Source: JAKVCB01 sp963578605
Lineage (GTDB): Bacteria; Planctomycetota; Planctomycetia; Pirellulales; Lacipirellulaceae
Length of the DNA: 64,000 nucleotides
Reading direction: 5' to 3'
Assembly (NCBI GenBank): GCA_963578605.1
Contig: CAUZEA010000005.1
Location: 35,936 to 99,935 of the forward strand
In this document: positions 43,578 to 52,639 of the stretch, one piece after another
Layout: every line of letters begins with the position of its first letter
Position numbering within the stretch: position 1 is the stretch's first letter
The notes under the pieces: generated by a model
Seen by the model: only the letters and a program-made list of their open reading frames with translations
What the model was told of the DNA's origin: nothing
Databases searched by the model: none
Made by a program: the position numbers and the translations under genes

Positions 43578-45680
43578 TCATCCCACCAACTGTTTGATTT
43601 GTTCCCTGGCCGCGGTGGCCACATGTTCGGCCGTAAAACCAAACTTTTTCTGTAGCATCTTCAAGGGAGCCGAGGCACCAAAGGAATGCATGCCGATTGT
43701 CGTCCCTTCGATGCCAACATACTTGGCCCATCCCAGTTGGGAAGCCTGCTCGACCGAAACCCGGGCAGTTACCGCCGGCGGCAGGACGCTTTCGCGGTAA
43801 GCTGCATCCTGGTCGTCAAACAATTCCCAGCAGGGTAGGCTCACCACGCGGGCCTCGATCCCTTCGGCCACGAGCATCTCGTAGACCTCAACGCAAAGCG
43901 ACACTTCGCTGCCAGTGGCCAGCAGGATCACTTCGGGTTTGCCACTCGGTGCATCCGCCAGCACATAGCCGCCCCGCGCCACCCCCTCGGCCGATGCATA
44001 ACGGTCGCGATCGAGCGTGGGCAGCGCCTGCCGGGAAAGGGCAAGTGCCACCGGGGTATGCTGGAGCTTGAGAATCACCCGCCACATCTCGGCCACTTCA
44101 TTCGCATCTGCCGGCCGGAACACCATCAGCCCCGGGACCGCCCGCATCGAGACAAGCTGTTCGATCGGCTGGTGCGTGGGACCGTCTTCTCCCACGCCGA
44201 TCGAGTCGTGCGTGAAGATGTAGATCACCGGCAGTTCCATCAGCGCGGTGAGCCTCAGCGAACCTCGCAGGTAGTCACTGAAAATCATGAACCCCGCACC
44301 GAAAGGCCGCACCTTCACGAGACTCATGCCATTGAGAATCGCGGCCATGGCATGCTCGCGAATACCAAAGTGGAAATTACGTCCGCCGTAATTGTCTGCG
44401 GACATGTCCCCCGCCCCGTCCCATGTGAGACGGGTCTTGGTGGAGGACGCCAAATCCGCCGCACCGCCGATCAGCCAGGGGATGTTTTTCGCAACCGAAT
44501 TGAGAACTTCACCGGAACTCTGCCGCGACGCCAGTCCCTTCTCGTCCGCTTTAAATGTGGGGATGTCATCGTCCCAACCGTCGGGAAGTTCCCGGTGCTG
44601 CATCCGGTCGAGTTCGTCAGCCAGTTCCGGATGTGCCATCCGGTACTGCTTGAGTCGCCCGAACCACGCATCGCGGAGTTGGCCTCCGCGCTGCCCGATA
44701 CCTGCGGAAAAATGGTCGTAAACGCCGTCAGGAATATAAAAGGTCGGCTCGAGCGGCCAGCCGTAGTTTTCCTTGGTGAGCCGGACCTCTTCCTCCCCCA
44801 GGGGATCCCCATGCGCAGCGCTGGTATCCTGTTTGTGCGGTGACCCCCAGCCGATATGGCTGTCGACAATAATCAGCGTGGGACGGTCGAGGGTATTTTG
44901 GAACACGTCGAACGCCCGCTCAAGCATCGCCAGGTCGTTGGCATCGCCGACCCGCGTCACATTCCAGCCATACGCCATGAAACGGGTGGCCACGTCTTCC
45001 GAAAAGGCGAGAGCCGTGTGGCCTTCGATGGTGATTCGGTTGCTGTCGTAAATCCAGCAGAGTTTCGAAAGGCGGAGGTGCCCCGCCAGACTGGCCGCCT
45101 CGCTGGCGATGCCCTCCATCATGCAGCCGTCGCCACAAAGCGCATAGACATCGAAGTCGATGAGCTCTTCAAAATCTTTCTGGTTGTAGCGGGACGCCAG
45201 GTAACGGCCGGCAATCGCCATTCCCACACTCGTAGCCAGCCCCTGGCCGAGTGGACCGGTGGTGGTCTCCACCCCGCTCGTCCAGCGGTACTCGGGATGC
45301 CCCGGGCAGCGGCTCTCGAACTGGCGAAAATTCTTGATTGCATCGAGCGGGACCGCCAGGTCACCGACGGTTTCGTAATCGTCGTTGACCGCCTGCACCT
45401 GCGTGAGATGCAAAAGCGCGTAAAGCAGCGTGGAGGCGTGACCCGAAGAGAGCACAAAGCGGTCGCGATTGGGCCACACCGGATCCTGGGGCGAAAATCG
45501 CAGGAAGTTCTGCCAGAGGCAATACGCCACCGGGGCCATCGCCATCGGTGTCCCCGGGTGCCCCGAGTTGGCCTGCTGCACCGCGTCGATGGCCAGCGTA
45601 CGGATGGTGTTGATTGCGGTGATGTCCAACGGGTCCTTCACCCCGCTGGGCCGTTGTGCCTCGGTAATCGACCGGCCCAT
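43578..45680 (-). CDS. tkt: Transketolase
   Basis: 700 residues from ATG 45680, with AAGGAA about 8 bases upstream. The thiamine-diphosphate site is LCGDGCMMEGIASEAASLAG near 165. Further landmarks are QQANSGHPGTPMAMAPVAY near 34, TGPLGQGLATSVGMA near 125, the pyrimidine-side THDSIGVGEDGPTHQPIEQL near 485, and WELFDDQDAAYRESVLP near 625. It transfers two-carbon units between ketose and aldose phosphates. It is the first gene of the tight pentose phosphate run; the 327 bases before it could hold a promoter. Confidence 0.97.
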   Translation of the reverse strand: MGRSITEAQRPSGVKDPLDITAINTIRTLAIDAVQQANSGHPGTPMAMAPVAYCLWQNFLRFSPQDPVWPNRDRFVLSSGHASTLLYALLHLTQVQAVNDDYETVGDLAVPLDAIKNFRQFESRCPGHPEYRWTSGVETTTGPLGQGLATSVGMAIAGRYLASRYNQKDFEELIDFDVYALCGDGCMMEGIASEAASLAGHLRLSKLCWIYDSNRITIEGHTALAFSEDVATRFMAYGWNVTRVGDANDLAMLERAFDVFQNTLDRPTLIIVDSHIGWGSPHKQDTSAAHGDPLGEEEVRLTKENYGWPLEPTFYIPDGVYDHFSAGIGQRGGQLRDAWFGRLKQYRMAHPELADELDRMQHRELPDGWDDDIPTFKADEKGLASRQSSGEVLNSVAKNIPWLIGGAADLASSTKTRLTWDGAGDMSADNYGGRNFHFGIREHAMAAILNGMSLVKVRPFGAGFMIFSDYLRGSLRLTALMELPVIYIFTHDSIGVGEDGPTHQPIEQLVSMRAVPGLMVFRPADANEVAEMWRVILKLQHTPVALALSRQALPTLDRDRYASAEGVARGGYVLADAPSGKPEVILLATGSEVSLCVEVYEMLVAEGIEARVVSLPCWELFDDQDAAYRESVLPPAVTARVSVEQASQLGWAKYVGIEGTTIGMHSFGASAPLKMLQKKFGFTAEHVATAAREQIKQLVG

Positions 45681-46007
45681 GGTAATTCCTTTGCAATAGC
45701 GACAGGTACAAGTCGGTTTGGACAAGGATCCGGCAAGGAGTGGCCCCCGAGTACCGGCGACATCCTGCCATCAAACGGCAGATGCAAACCGCCTTGATGA
45801 CGCCTTACAGGAGCGGCCCCTCGCCGCTGCCGGACGGCCCGATTCCTTCCACGCAGCGGCACCCTCATCTGTCCGTAGCCACCCTTTTTACCCGATGGGT
45901 TAACGTACGATAACCACCTACCCCGAAAATATAGACGTTTCGGTGCGGTGATCGGGTCAACCAGGATCCCCCTGCACCCCATTTTATCGAAAGTGGGCCG
46001 CGACCAC
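45681..46007. other. Intergenic gap between glucan-debranching gene and tkt, possible promoter
   Basis: 327 bases on the same-strand path. Read on the minus strand, TTGACC near 45955 and a TATATT-containing AT patch near 45930 could form a promoter for tkt onward, but the spacing is about 21 bases, so support is weak. No ORF with a plausible start and no T-tract hairpin was found. Confidence 0.35.
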
Positions 46008-47975
46008 CTAACGGGCCGGCGGCGGCTCAGCTGCCGGCTGTTCAGCAAGCACGCCGTGCGTAAGCCGGAGCAGTTCGCCGACCGACCACGCCTGGAACGG
46101 GCAACCGCGCGGGGTGTGTGGAGCATCGGCGTCGGCAATCTCCGAAACGTGGCCGATACCCGCCGTGTCGAGGTGCCGCTCGAAAGCGGGCAGAAACTGC
46201 TCGCGGGCAACCCGGCGTACCTCGTCGGTATTGCCCCGCACCCGGATCCAGGCCTCGATAAACGCACCGGTAAGCCATGGCCAAACGGTGCCCTGATGAT
46301 AACTGCCGTCACGTTCGCGAACCGCTCCCTGATAGTGCGGCGCGTAATTCGGGCAACCCGGGGCGAGGGATCGGAGCCCCAGGCTCGTCCACAACCGCGC
46401 CTCGACCGCGTGGACGATCTGCCTGGCTCGTTGACCCTTGATGAGTTGCCACGGCAGGCCACCGACAGCAAAAATCTGATTCGGTCGGAACATATCGTCC
46501 ACCGTGTTGGGCATGTGGTCCGGATCCACCACATCAAAAAGGCTGCCCGTGGCCGGATTCCAGAACCGGGACTCAAACGATGAAAGTCCCGCGTCAAAAA
46601 GCGGTTTCCAGGCCTTGTTGAGTCGGCTGCCAATCGCCAGTGCGTTGAGCCAGAGCGCCTGCACCTCGACTGGCTTGCCGATCCGCGGAGTGACCACCCA
46701 ATCGCCCACTTTGGCATCCATCCAGGTCAGCTGTACGCCTGGCTGGCCCGCGGCGAGCAGGCCGTCCTCGGTGCGACCGATCTGGTAGCGGGTACCTTCG
46801 GAATAACCTTTGAGGATAGCCTCGATTGCTCCTGTCAGCGCGGCCCGGTCGGCGCGGGGTACGCTTCGCCCCTGTCGGTTCATCGCTTCCAGGTAATCGT
46901 GGCAGGCAATGATGTACCAAAGCGAGGCGTCGACCGAGTTGAATTCAGGCTGGCCCCCCTGGTCGGGAAACCGATTGGGGAGCATGCCGCAATCGACGGT
47001 GCCCGCCCAGGCAACGAGAATATCGCGGGCGTCATCCAGCCGATCGGTTGCCAGGCAGAGGCCCCGCAGCGCAATGAAGGTATCGCGGCCCCAGTCGGTA
47101 AACCAGGGAAAACCCGCCAGCACAGTCTTGCCCCCGCGGCCCGCGACCAGGTAGGCATCTCCGGCGCGGTGTAATCGTGAGCCGAGCGCCTGGCGGCGGT
47201 CCTGCTCGAGGCCGCTGATTTCGGCGAACGCCGCGGACGGCTCGGCGCCCCAGTGGCGGACCGTCGCTTCGTACCCCTCGGTGGCAAAAAAACAGACCGC
47301 CTCGCTCGCCCGCAGATCCCAGGAGAAAATCCCTGGAGCCATGAGATCTTCGGTGTCATCGAGCCCGCGATCGCGTTCACGTTCATAGAGAAAGTTGCGG
47401 TACCAAACCGGCTGATGGTCGTAGCGACCGTTGGTGATGGCCGTCGTGGAAGGGACTCCCTGGTAAGGCCGCCAGCAGATTGCGTTTCCGGCCACCTGTG
47501 CGTCGGTGCAGAAGGCAGAGTTCTCGTGATGCAGGGAGTGGTACCCGCGACCCGAAAGAAACGGGCGGACTCGCAGCGTCGCGCTCCCGGACACCGAACG
47601 GAGCCGCCAACGAATTGCCACCACCGATGCGTCGTGGGGAACGAACAACTCCTGCTCGAGAAGCGTTCCGTCGGCCAGCCGGTACGTCCACTGCGGCCAC
47701 AGTTCACTCTGGAAAGATTCCAGAAAATCGGCGCCGTCCGGCGCGACCACGTCCGGCGCATAAAGCTGCGAGGAAATCCAGTGAGTTCCGGCCGGTGTCT
47801 CGACCGATGCATCAAAACCACCCACCAGCACCATGCGACCGCTCGGTGGTTCGGTCGCGGTGAGCAAAATCGCGTGGTAACGGCGGGTCCGTCGCCCGCA
47901 CACCGTCCCGGAGGCAAAGCCTCCCAGGCCGTCCGATTCGAGCCACTCGGCATCTTTTGCAAACGCCAACGCCAT
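46008..47975 (-). CDS. Amylo-alpha-1,6-glucosidase (glycogen-debranching type)
   Basis: 655 residues from ATG 47975, with a strong GGGAGG ribosome site; the frame upstream to 48035 overlaps the next gene. Residues 1-220 match the GDE N-terminal domain (LESDGLGGFASGTVCGRRTR). Residues about 280-640 match the (alpha/alpha)6 catalytic domain of GH133-like debranching enzymes: AGFPWFTDWGRDTFIALRGL near 292 with the acidic pair, FNSVDASLWYIIACHDYLEA near 350, GTVWPWLTGAFIEAWIRV near 575. It should remove alpha-1,6-linked glucose from glycogen-like polymers in the cytoplasm, releasing glucose. No signal peptide. Confidence 0.9.
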   Translation of the reverse strand: MALAFAKDAEWLESDGLGGFASGTVCGRRTRRYHAILLTATEPPSGRMVLVGGFDASVETPAGTHWISSQLYAPDVVAPDGADFLESFQSELWPQWTYRLADGTLLEQELFVPHDASVVAIRWRLRSVSGSATLRVRPFLSGRGYHSLHHENSAFCTDAQVAGNAICWRPYQGVPSTTAITNGRYDHQPVWYRNFLYERERDRGLDDTEDLMAPGIFSWDLRASEAVCFFATEGYEATVRHWGAEPSAAFAEISGLEQDRRQALGSRLHRAGDAYLVAGRGGKTVLAGFPWFTDWGRDTFIALRGLCLATDRLDDARDILVAWAGTVDCGMLPNRFPDQGGQPEFNSVDASLWYIIACHDYLEAMNRQGRSVPRADRAALTGAIEAILKGYSEGTRYQIGRTEDGLLAAGQPGVQLTWMDAKVGDWVVTPRIGKPVEVQALWLNALAIGSRLNKAWKPLFDAGLSSFESRFWNPATGSLFDVVDPDHMPNTVDDMFRPNQIFAVGGLPWQLIKGQRARQIVHAVEARLWTSLGLRSLAPGCPNYAPHYQGAVRERDGSYHQGTVWPWLTGAFIEAWIRVRGNTDEVRRVAREQFLPAFERHLDTAGIGHVSEIADADAPHTPRGCPFQAWSVGELLRLTHGVLAEQPAAEPPPAR

Positions 47976-48031
47976 CGACCTGTGATCCTCCCTCGATTGG
48001 TAAGACAGCAATCCATCGCTTGGACCCTGTC

Positions 48032-48889
48032 TCAACCTCCCGTGGCAAACCCCGGGAAGAGGGACATCCCACCATCGACGAACAGGGTCGTGCCCGTGAT
48101 ATAGTCGGAATGATCCGAGGCCAGCCAGACTGCAGCCTGGGCAATATCTTCCGGCTCACCAATCCGCTTGTAGGGTACCAGTGTCATCAGTGATTCATAT
48201 GCCTCCGGCGTATTCCAGGCGGAGGTATTGATGGGCGTGCGAATCGCACCCGGTGCAATACCGTTCACCCGGATACGATGGGGAGCGACCTCCTGTGCGA
48301 TGCTTTCCATCATCATCATGATGCCCCCCTTCGAGGCGGCGTAATTCACGTGACCGGCCCAGGGAATCCGCTGGTGCACACTGCTCATACAGATGATCTT
48401 GCCCGCCGCGGAGGAAACTTCTTTCACCACGCCCCGGCGTTTGAATTCGCGGATCGCGGCGCGGGCACAAAGAAATTGCCCGGTAAGATTGATATTGATC
48501 ACCGTGCTCCACTGCTCGAGCGTCATCTCGTCAAAGGCCGCATCACGCTGCAGACCGGCGTTGTTGACGAGGATGTCGATGGTGCCAAATTCCTTGCACA
48601 TCTGCTCGAACATCGCCTCGACCTGGTCTTCCTGGGACACGTCGCAGTGGAAGGTCGACGAGCGACTCCCGTAGCCGGAGATGGTCTGGGCCACCTCTTC
48701 GGCAGCATCCTGGTGGGAGACATAGTTCACCATCACCTCGGCCCCCGCCTGGCCAAGTGCCAGCGCGACTCCCTTGCCGATCCCGGAGTTGGCGCCTGTG
48801 ACCAGCGCCTTTTGTCCCTTGAGCACCTTGCCCAGGTTGCGGTCCGGCATGCTTACTGCCGGGTACTTTTCCTTGACGGCCTCGGTCAT
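48032..48889 (-). CDS. SDR family oxidoreductase, glucose 1-dehydrogenase-like
   Basis: 285 residues from ATG 48889, which overlaps the stop of the upstream gene as ATGA and has AGGAG about 7 bases ahead; translational coupling is expected. The Rossmann motif is ALVTGANSGIGKGVALALGQ near 30. NNAGLQRD near 110 and the catalytic set MSSVHQRIPWAGHVNYAASK (Ser, Tyr, Lys) near 170 are intact. APGAIRTPINTSAW and GTTLFVDGGMSL complete the classical SDR. The closest resemblance is to bacillus-type glucose 1-dehydrogenase, which oxidises free glucose to gluconolactone with NAD(P)+. That fits its position between two glucose-releasing enzymes, but the substrate is inferred. Confidence 0.87.
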   Translation of the reverse strand: MTEAVKEKYPAVSMPDRNLGKVLKGQKALVTGANSGIGKGVALALGQAGAEVMVNYVSHQDAAEEVAQTISGYGSRSSTFHCDVSQEDQVEAMFEQMCKEFGTIDILVNNAGLQRDAAFDEMTLEQWSTVININLTGQFLCARAAIREFKRRGVVKEVSSAAGKIICMSSVHQRIPWAGHVNYAASKGGIMMMMESIAQEVAPHRIRVNGIAPGAIRTPINTSAWNTPEAYESLMTLVPYKRIGEPEDIAQAAVWLASDHSDYITGTTLFVDGGMSLFPGFATGG

Positions 48890-51567
48890 GAAACCTGCTC
48901 CTTTCTCGGACATGTCGTCCCTTTTTTTTGCGTCCTGGCTTCGGGCTCAGGTACGAGCCTCCGCGGTTGGATGAGCTTGGCGATCAGACCGGTCCAGCCG
49001 GTCTGGTGCGAAGCCCCGGCGCCACGGCCGCTATCTCCGTGAAAATATTCATGAAACCAAATATAGTCTCGGAAGTGAGGGTCGGTCTGCATCTTTTCAT
49101 AATTTCCGAAGACGGGCCGTCGTCCGTGCTCATCACGATGAAAAATGCACACCAGCCGCCTGGAAATTTCCTCGGCAATCTCGTTGATATTCAGCAGGTT
49201 ACCCGAGCCCGTGGGACACTCGATTTTGAAATCGTCGCCGTAGTAATGGTGGAATTTCTGCAACGACTCAATGAGCAGGAAATTGATCGGGAACCAGATG
49301 GGTCCGCGCCAATTGGAATTGCCACCGAACAGACCGGTTGTTGATTCTCCCGGTTCGTAATCGACCGTGAGTCGCTCTCCCGCACAGTCAAAAACATAGG
49401 GTTCATCCCGCAAGCGCTGGGAGAGGGCGCGAATGCCATAATCCGAAAAGAACTTCCCTTCGTCGACCATTCTCTGGATCACACATTTCATGCGGTGTCC
49501 GCGAAGCAGCGAAAGCAGACCCCGCTTGCCAACACCCGGTACGGTCCAGTGAGAAACGAGCGACGCAAGTTCTGGCCGATGCTTGAGAAACCATTTCATG
49601 CGGGCCAGAAAATTCGGCATTTTCTTGAGCAACTCCGGCTCGATAGTCTCCACGGCGAAGAGTGGAATCAGCCCCACGATAGAATGGATCTTGAGCGGGA
49701 TCCGCCGTCCGTTGGGCAGATCGAGCACATCGAAAAAGAATTCCTCCTGCTCGTCCCACAACTCCACACCCCCGATCTCGGTCATCGCCTCGGCAATGTA
49801 GAGAAAATGCTCAAAAAACTTGGTCGCCATGTCCTCATAAAGAGACTCGTGTTTGGCAAGCTCCAGGGCAATCCGCATCAGGTTCAGGGAGTACATCCCC
49901 ATCCAGGCGGTGCCGTCGGCCTGGATGATGGTGCCCCCGGTCGGAAGCGGCGCGCTGCGATCGAAAACACCTATGTTGTCGAGTCCCAGAAAGCCGCCCT
50001 GAAACACGTTGCGATCGCCGTCGTCTTTGCGGTTGACCCACCAGGTGAAATTGAGCGTCAGTTTGTTAAAAACCCGTTTGAGAAACTCGACGTCACCTAC
50101 CGGATCGCCCCGTTGCTTGCGATCCATCTGGAAAACCCGCAAGGCGGCCCAGGCATGTACCGGCGGATTCACGTCGCCGAACGCCCACTCGTAAGCCGGC
50201 AGTTGCCCATTCGGATGGATATAGCGGTCGCGGGTCAAGAGAATGAGTTGCTGCTTGGCAAACTCGGCGTCGACCAGTGCCAGCGCCACGCAGTGAAACG
50301 CCAGGTCCCAGGACGCAAACCACGGATATTCCCAGGCATCCGGCATCGAAAGCACGTCGTCGCAGAAAACGTGTTGCCACTGGCTGTTGCGTCCGCCCTC
50401 GCGACCCGTCGCTGGTGACGGCTCTGCCGGGTCACCGTGAAGCCAGGTGTCGACATCGTAGCGGTAAACCTGTTTGCACCAGATCATCCCGGCAAGCGCC
50501 TGGCGTTGGATCCGGCGGGTATCCTCGTCGGCGATCTCCGACTGCAGATCGCCGTAGAATTCGTCCGCCTCCTGCTGCCTCTGCTGGAACTGCCTGTTGA
50601 AACTCTTAAACGGTGCGGAGACCGTTTTGGGGGTCAGCCGCAACCTGACCGATTCGCTGCCACCTGCCCTGATCGCAAGCTGGTAGTAGGCGGCGGCCTT
50701 GGTTCCCACCGACTCCGGGTTGACCGCGCCCTTTTTTCCATCCACGACGTAGTCGTGCAACGCGTCCTTGAAGTACCCCTTCTCTTTCGTGCCCCAGAGC
50801 CGCGGGCCATTTGTCTCGTTTTCGCAGAACAGGAGCTCCGAAGCCCCCTCCACATAGAGCTGGTAGGTACCCAGCTCGATATGCGAGAGTGTCAAGTGAC
50901 CCTCCTCTTTTTCAATCCTCGGTTTGGCCGAATTGTCCCACGACCAGGTGTTACGAAACAGGATCTGCGGCAGCAAGTGGAGCGTCGCCTCCTCGGGGCC
51001 GCGATTGTGCGCTGTTACGCGCATCAAAATGTCATCGGGCCCCGCTTTGGCATATTCCACGAAGACGTCGAAGTACCGGTCCTCGTCGAACACGCCCGTA
51101 TCGATCAGTTCGAATTCCATTTGATCGCGGCCGCGGCGGGCATTTTCCTGGACCAGACGGGTGTAGGGATACGCCGCCTGAGGGTATTTGAAAAGCATCT
51201 TCAAATACGAGTGCGTGGGGGTGGCGTCCAGGTAGTAGTAGCATTCCTTGACATCTTCGCCGTGATTCCCCTCGCTGCCCGTGAGACCGAACGCACGTTC
51301 CTTGAGGATCGGGTCCTGGCCGTTCCAGAGCGCGATCGACAGGCAGAGCTGCTGATGGTTGTCGCTCAGGCCCCCGATCCCGTCCTCCCCCCACCGATAG
51401 GCGCGGGAGCGGGCCATCTCGTGCGGAAAATAATCCCAGGCGGTACCACTCGGGCTGTAATCTTCGCGGACTGTGCCCCACTGCCGCTCGCTCAGGTAGG
51501 GCCCCCAGCGATACCAGTCCTGGTTGCCCAGGCGATTATCTTCCAACCGCTTTTTTTCCACACTCAT
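48886..51567 (-). CDS. GH63-like glucosidase (MGH1-type domain)
   Basis: 893 residues, ATG 51567, no signal peptide. Residues about 1-330 are a beta-sandwich N-terminal domain (NRLGNQDWYRWGPYLSERQW near 10). Residues about 360-870 are an (alpha/alpha)6 barrel of the GH63/MGH1 type. Its markers are PWFASWDLAFHCVALALVD near 425, GDVNPPVHAWAALRVFQMD near 475, and GLFGGNSNWRGPIWFPINFL near 755. The family covers processing alpha-glucosidase and, in bacteria, enzymes on alpha-glucosides such as glucosylglycerate. The exact substrate is open; cytoplasmic location is likely. It is the first gene of the carbon cluster and ends in a 4-base overlap with the SDR gene. Confidence 0.88.
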   Translation of the reverse strand: MSVEKKRLEDNRLGNQDWYRWGPYLSERQWGTVREDYSPSGTAWDYFPHEMARSRAYRWGEDGIGGLSDNHQQLCLSIALWNGQDPILKERAFGLTGSEGNHGEDVKECYYYLDATPTHSYLKMLFKYPQAAYPYTRLVQENARRGRDQMEFELIDTGVFDEDRYFDVFVEYAKAGPDDILMRVTAHNRGPEEATLHLLPQILFRNTWSWDNSAKPRIEKEEGHLTLSHIELGTYQLYVEGASELLFCENETNGPRLWGTKEKGYFKDALHDYVVDGKKGAVNPESVGTKAAAYYQLAIRAGGSESVRLRLTPKTVSAPFKSFNRQFQQRQQEADEFYGDLQSEIADEDTRRIQRQALAGMIWCKQVYRYDVDTWLHGDPAEPSPATGREGGRNSQWQHVFCDDVLSMPDAWEYPWFASWDLAFHCVALALVDAEFAKQQLILLTRDRYIHPNGQLPAYEWAFGDVNPPVHAWAALRVFQMDRKQRGDPVGDVEFLKRVFNKLTLNFTWWVNRKDDGDRNVFQGGFLGLDNIGVFDRSAPLPTGGTIIQADGTAWMGMYSLNLMRIALELAKHESLYEDMATKFFEHFLYIAEAMTEIGGVELWDEQEEFFFDVLDLPNGRRIPLKIHSIVGLIPLFAVETIEPELLKKMPNFLARMKWFLKHRPELASLVSHWTVPGVGKRGLLSLLRGHRMKCVIQRMVDEGKFFSDYGIRALSQRLRDEPYVFDCAGERLTVDYEPGESTTGLFGGNSNWRGPIWFPINFLLIESLQKFHHYYGDDFKIECPTGSGNLLNINEIAEEISRRLVCIFHRDEHGRRPVFGNYEKMQTDPHFRDYIWFHEYFHGDSGRGAGASHQTGWTGLIAKLIQPRRLVPEPEARTQKKGTTCPRKEQVS

Positions 51568-51602
51568 ATGGCACCCGTGTCCAAAAGTTGCGTTTCACGC
51601 CT

Positions 51603-51612
51603 TTATATATAC
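51603..51612 (-). promoter_or_regulatory. -10 element candidate for the GH63-SDR-GDE unit
   Basis: On the minus strand, a TATATATAAA patch lies about 36 bases before the ATG at 51567, giving a plausible short leader. No good -35 hexamer was found at the usual distance. Confidence 0.35.
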
Positions 51613-51966
51613 TAGCTTCATTCCATCGCGGGAGATGGTCCACGGCATTTTTTGCCGACGGGCCCCAAAAAGGGCGATCTCTTGCTGATCCTGAACAGCT
51701 TCTTCTGGGTGAGTGGTTTCATCTTCGCGACCTTCTGGGCACCATCGGCCCTGAAGACAAGCGTTGGTCCAAAGGTCTCTCCCCGGCGGAGCTCACCGGT
51801 GTTTCCTCACACCAGTGGCCTGCTCAAAATCGGGACTTTTGGTCTCTTCTGGCCGTACAGGGCGGTCCTCCGACTGCTTGCAGTAGTACTGTCGACAGTT
51901 CATACTCAGGTCTCGTTGTTTACAAATTCAGAAGGTCAACTGGCCATATTTAGAAAGGGTACCCCA
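51613..51966. other. Divergent intergenic region, no gene seen
   Basis: 354 bases between the carbon cluster and a plus-strand secreted protein. The plus-strand frame from 51652 is open but basic, has no ribosome site and only becomes protein-like after ATG 51967. No hairpin with T-tract. Confidence 0.5.
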
Positions 51967-52218
51967 ATGAAACACCTCCTCCTCTCACTGGTGGCTGTTG
52001 GTGCCATTTGGGCTCTTGCTGAAAAAGCAACAGCGCAGTGTTGTCCCACAGCCTACTACCAACCCGTGACCACGTGCTACGCGCCCGTGACCACGTACTA
52101 CGCACCGGCGCCGGTCTACTACGCACCAGCCGCATACCCGGTCACCTATCGACGCCCGTTTTGGGGCCGCTACAGGACAACCTACTACGTCCCACCGGTT
52201 ATGGTCTGGGGCTACTAA
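51967..52218 (+). CDS. Small secreted Tyr/Pro-rich protein
   Basis: 83 residues from ATG 51967, chosen because a clean signal peptide (MKHLLLSLVAVGAIWALAEK, then ATAQ) begins there and AAAGGG stands about 8 bases upstream. The mature part is short and repetitive: QCCPTAYYQPVTTCYAPVTT, then YYAP units, ending in a basic aromatic tail with YYVPPVMVWGY. The two adjacent Cys after the cleavage site recall the QCTTC start of the protein at 59505-60374. Such proteins are common in planctomycete genomes. A cell-surface or matrix role is a guess. No enzyme motif is present. Confidence 0.7.
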   Translation: MKHLLLSLVAVGAIWALAEKATAQCCPTAYYQPVTTCYAPVTTYYAPAPVYYAPAAYPVTYRRPFWGRYRTTYYVPPVMVWGY

Positions 52219-52639
52219 GACTGGAACTACCCTGCGCCGGAGTTGTCGCGACACTACCGCGAATCCAGAAGTCTGGCCACCAGCTTGAAGGTGCTCTTGT
52301 ACAGAGTCCCCCTTTCCCCGTTGGTCACCAGCCGCAAAACGGTAATGTTCAAGCTACCACGGGTAGATCAAACCGGAGACACTCGGACAAGCGGACGAAA
52401 CTGCGGCATCTTCAACTGCTGGGCAAAGTTCATTTGGGCAACATTTTTTCCCGCTGCAACGTGTGTGCGACGGCTTTCAAACCGCCATACCCAGTGCTGG
52501 GTTTGCTCCTGGCCGTTACACTGGACGCAAACTTGGCCCAATGATCAGGTCTGCTGGGTGGGTCAAGCGAGGCTGACTGCTTCACCCCTCAGATACCGCT
52601 TCAGAGCCCTGGAAACAGCCCCGTCTTGAAAAGTGCTCA
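52219..52639. other. Intergenic region, nothing recognised
   Basis: 421 bases. Several short open frames overlap but none has a ribosome site or protein-like composition. No tRNA-like or terminator-like structure stands out. Confidence 0.5.

Noticed and set aside
45638..46717. 359-codon minus-strand frame across the gap before tkt
   Set aside because: Arg/Pro/Ser-rich frame overlapping the debranching gene in another phase; no protein-like blocks.
50437..51615. 392-codon plus-strand frame
   Set aside because: Antisense to the GH63-like gene, without start signals.
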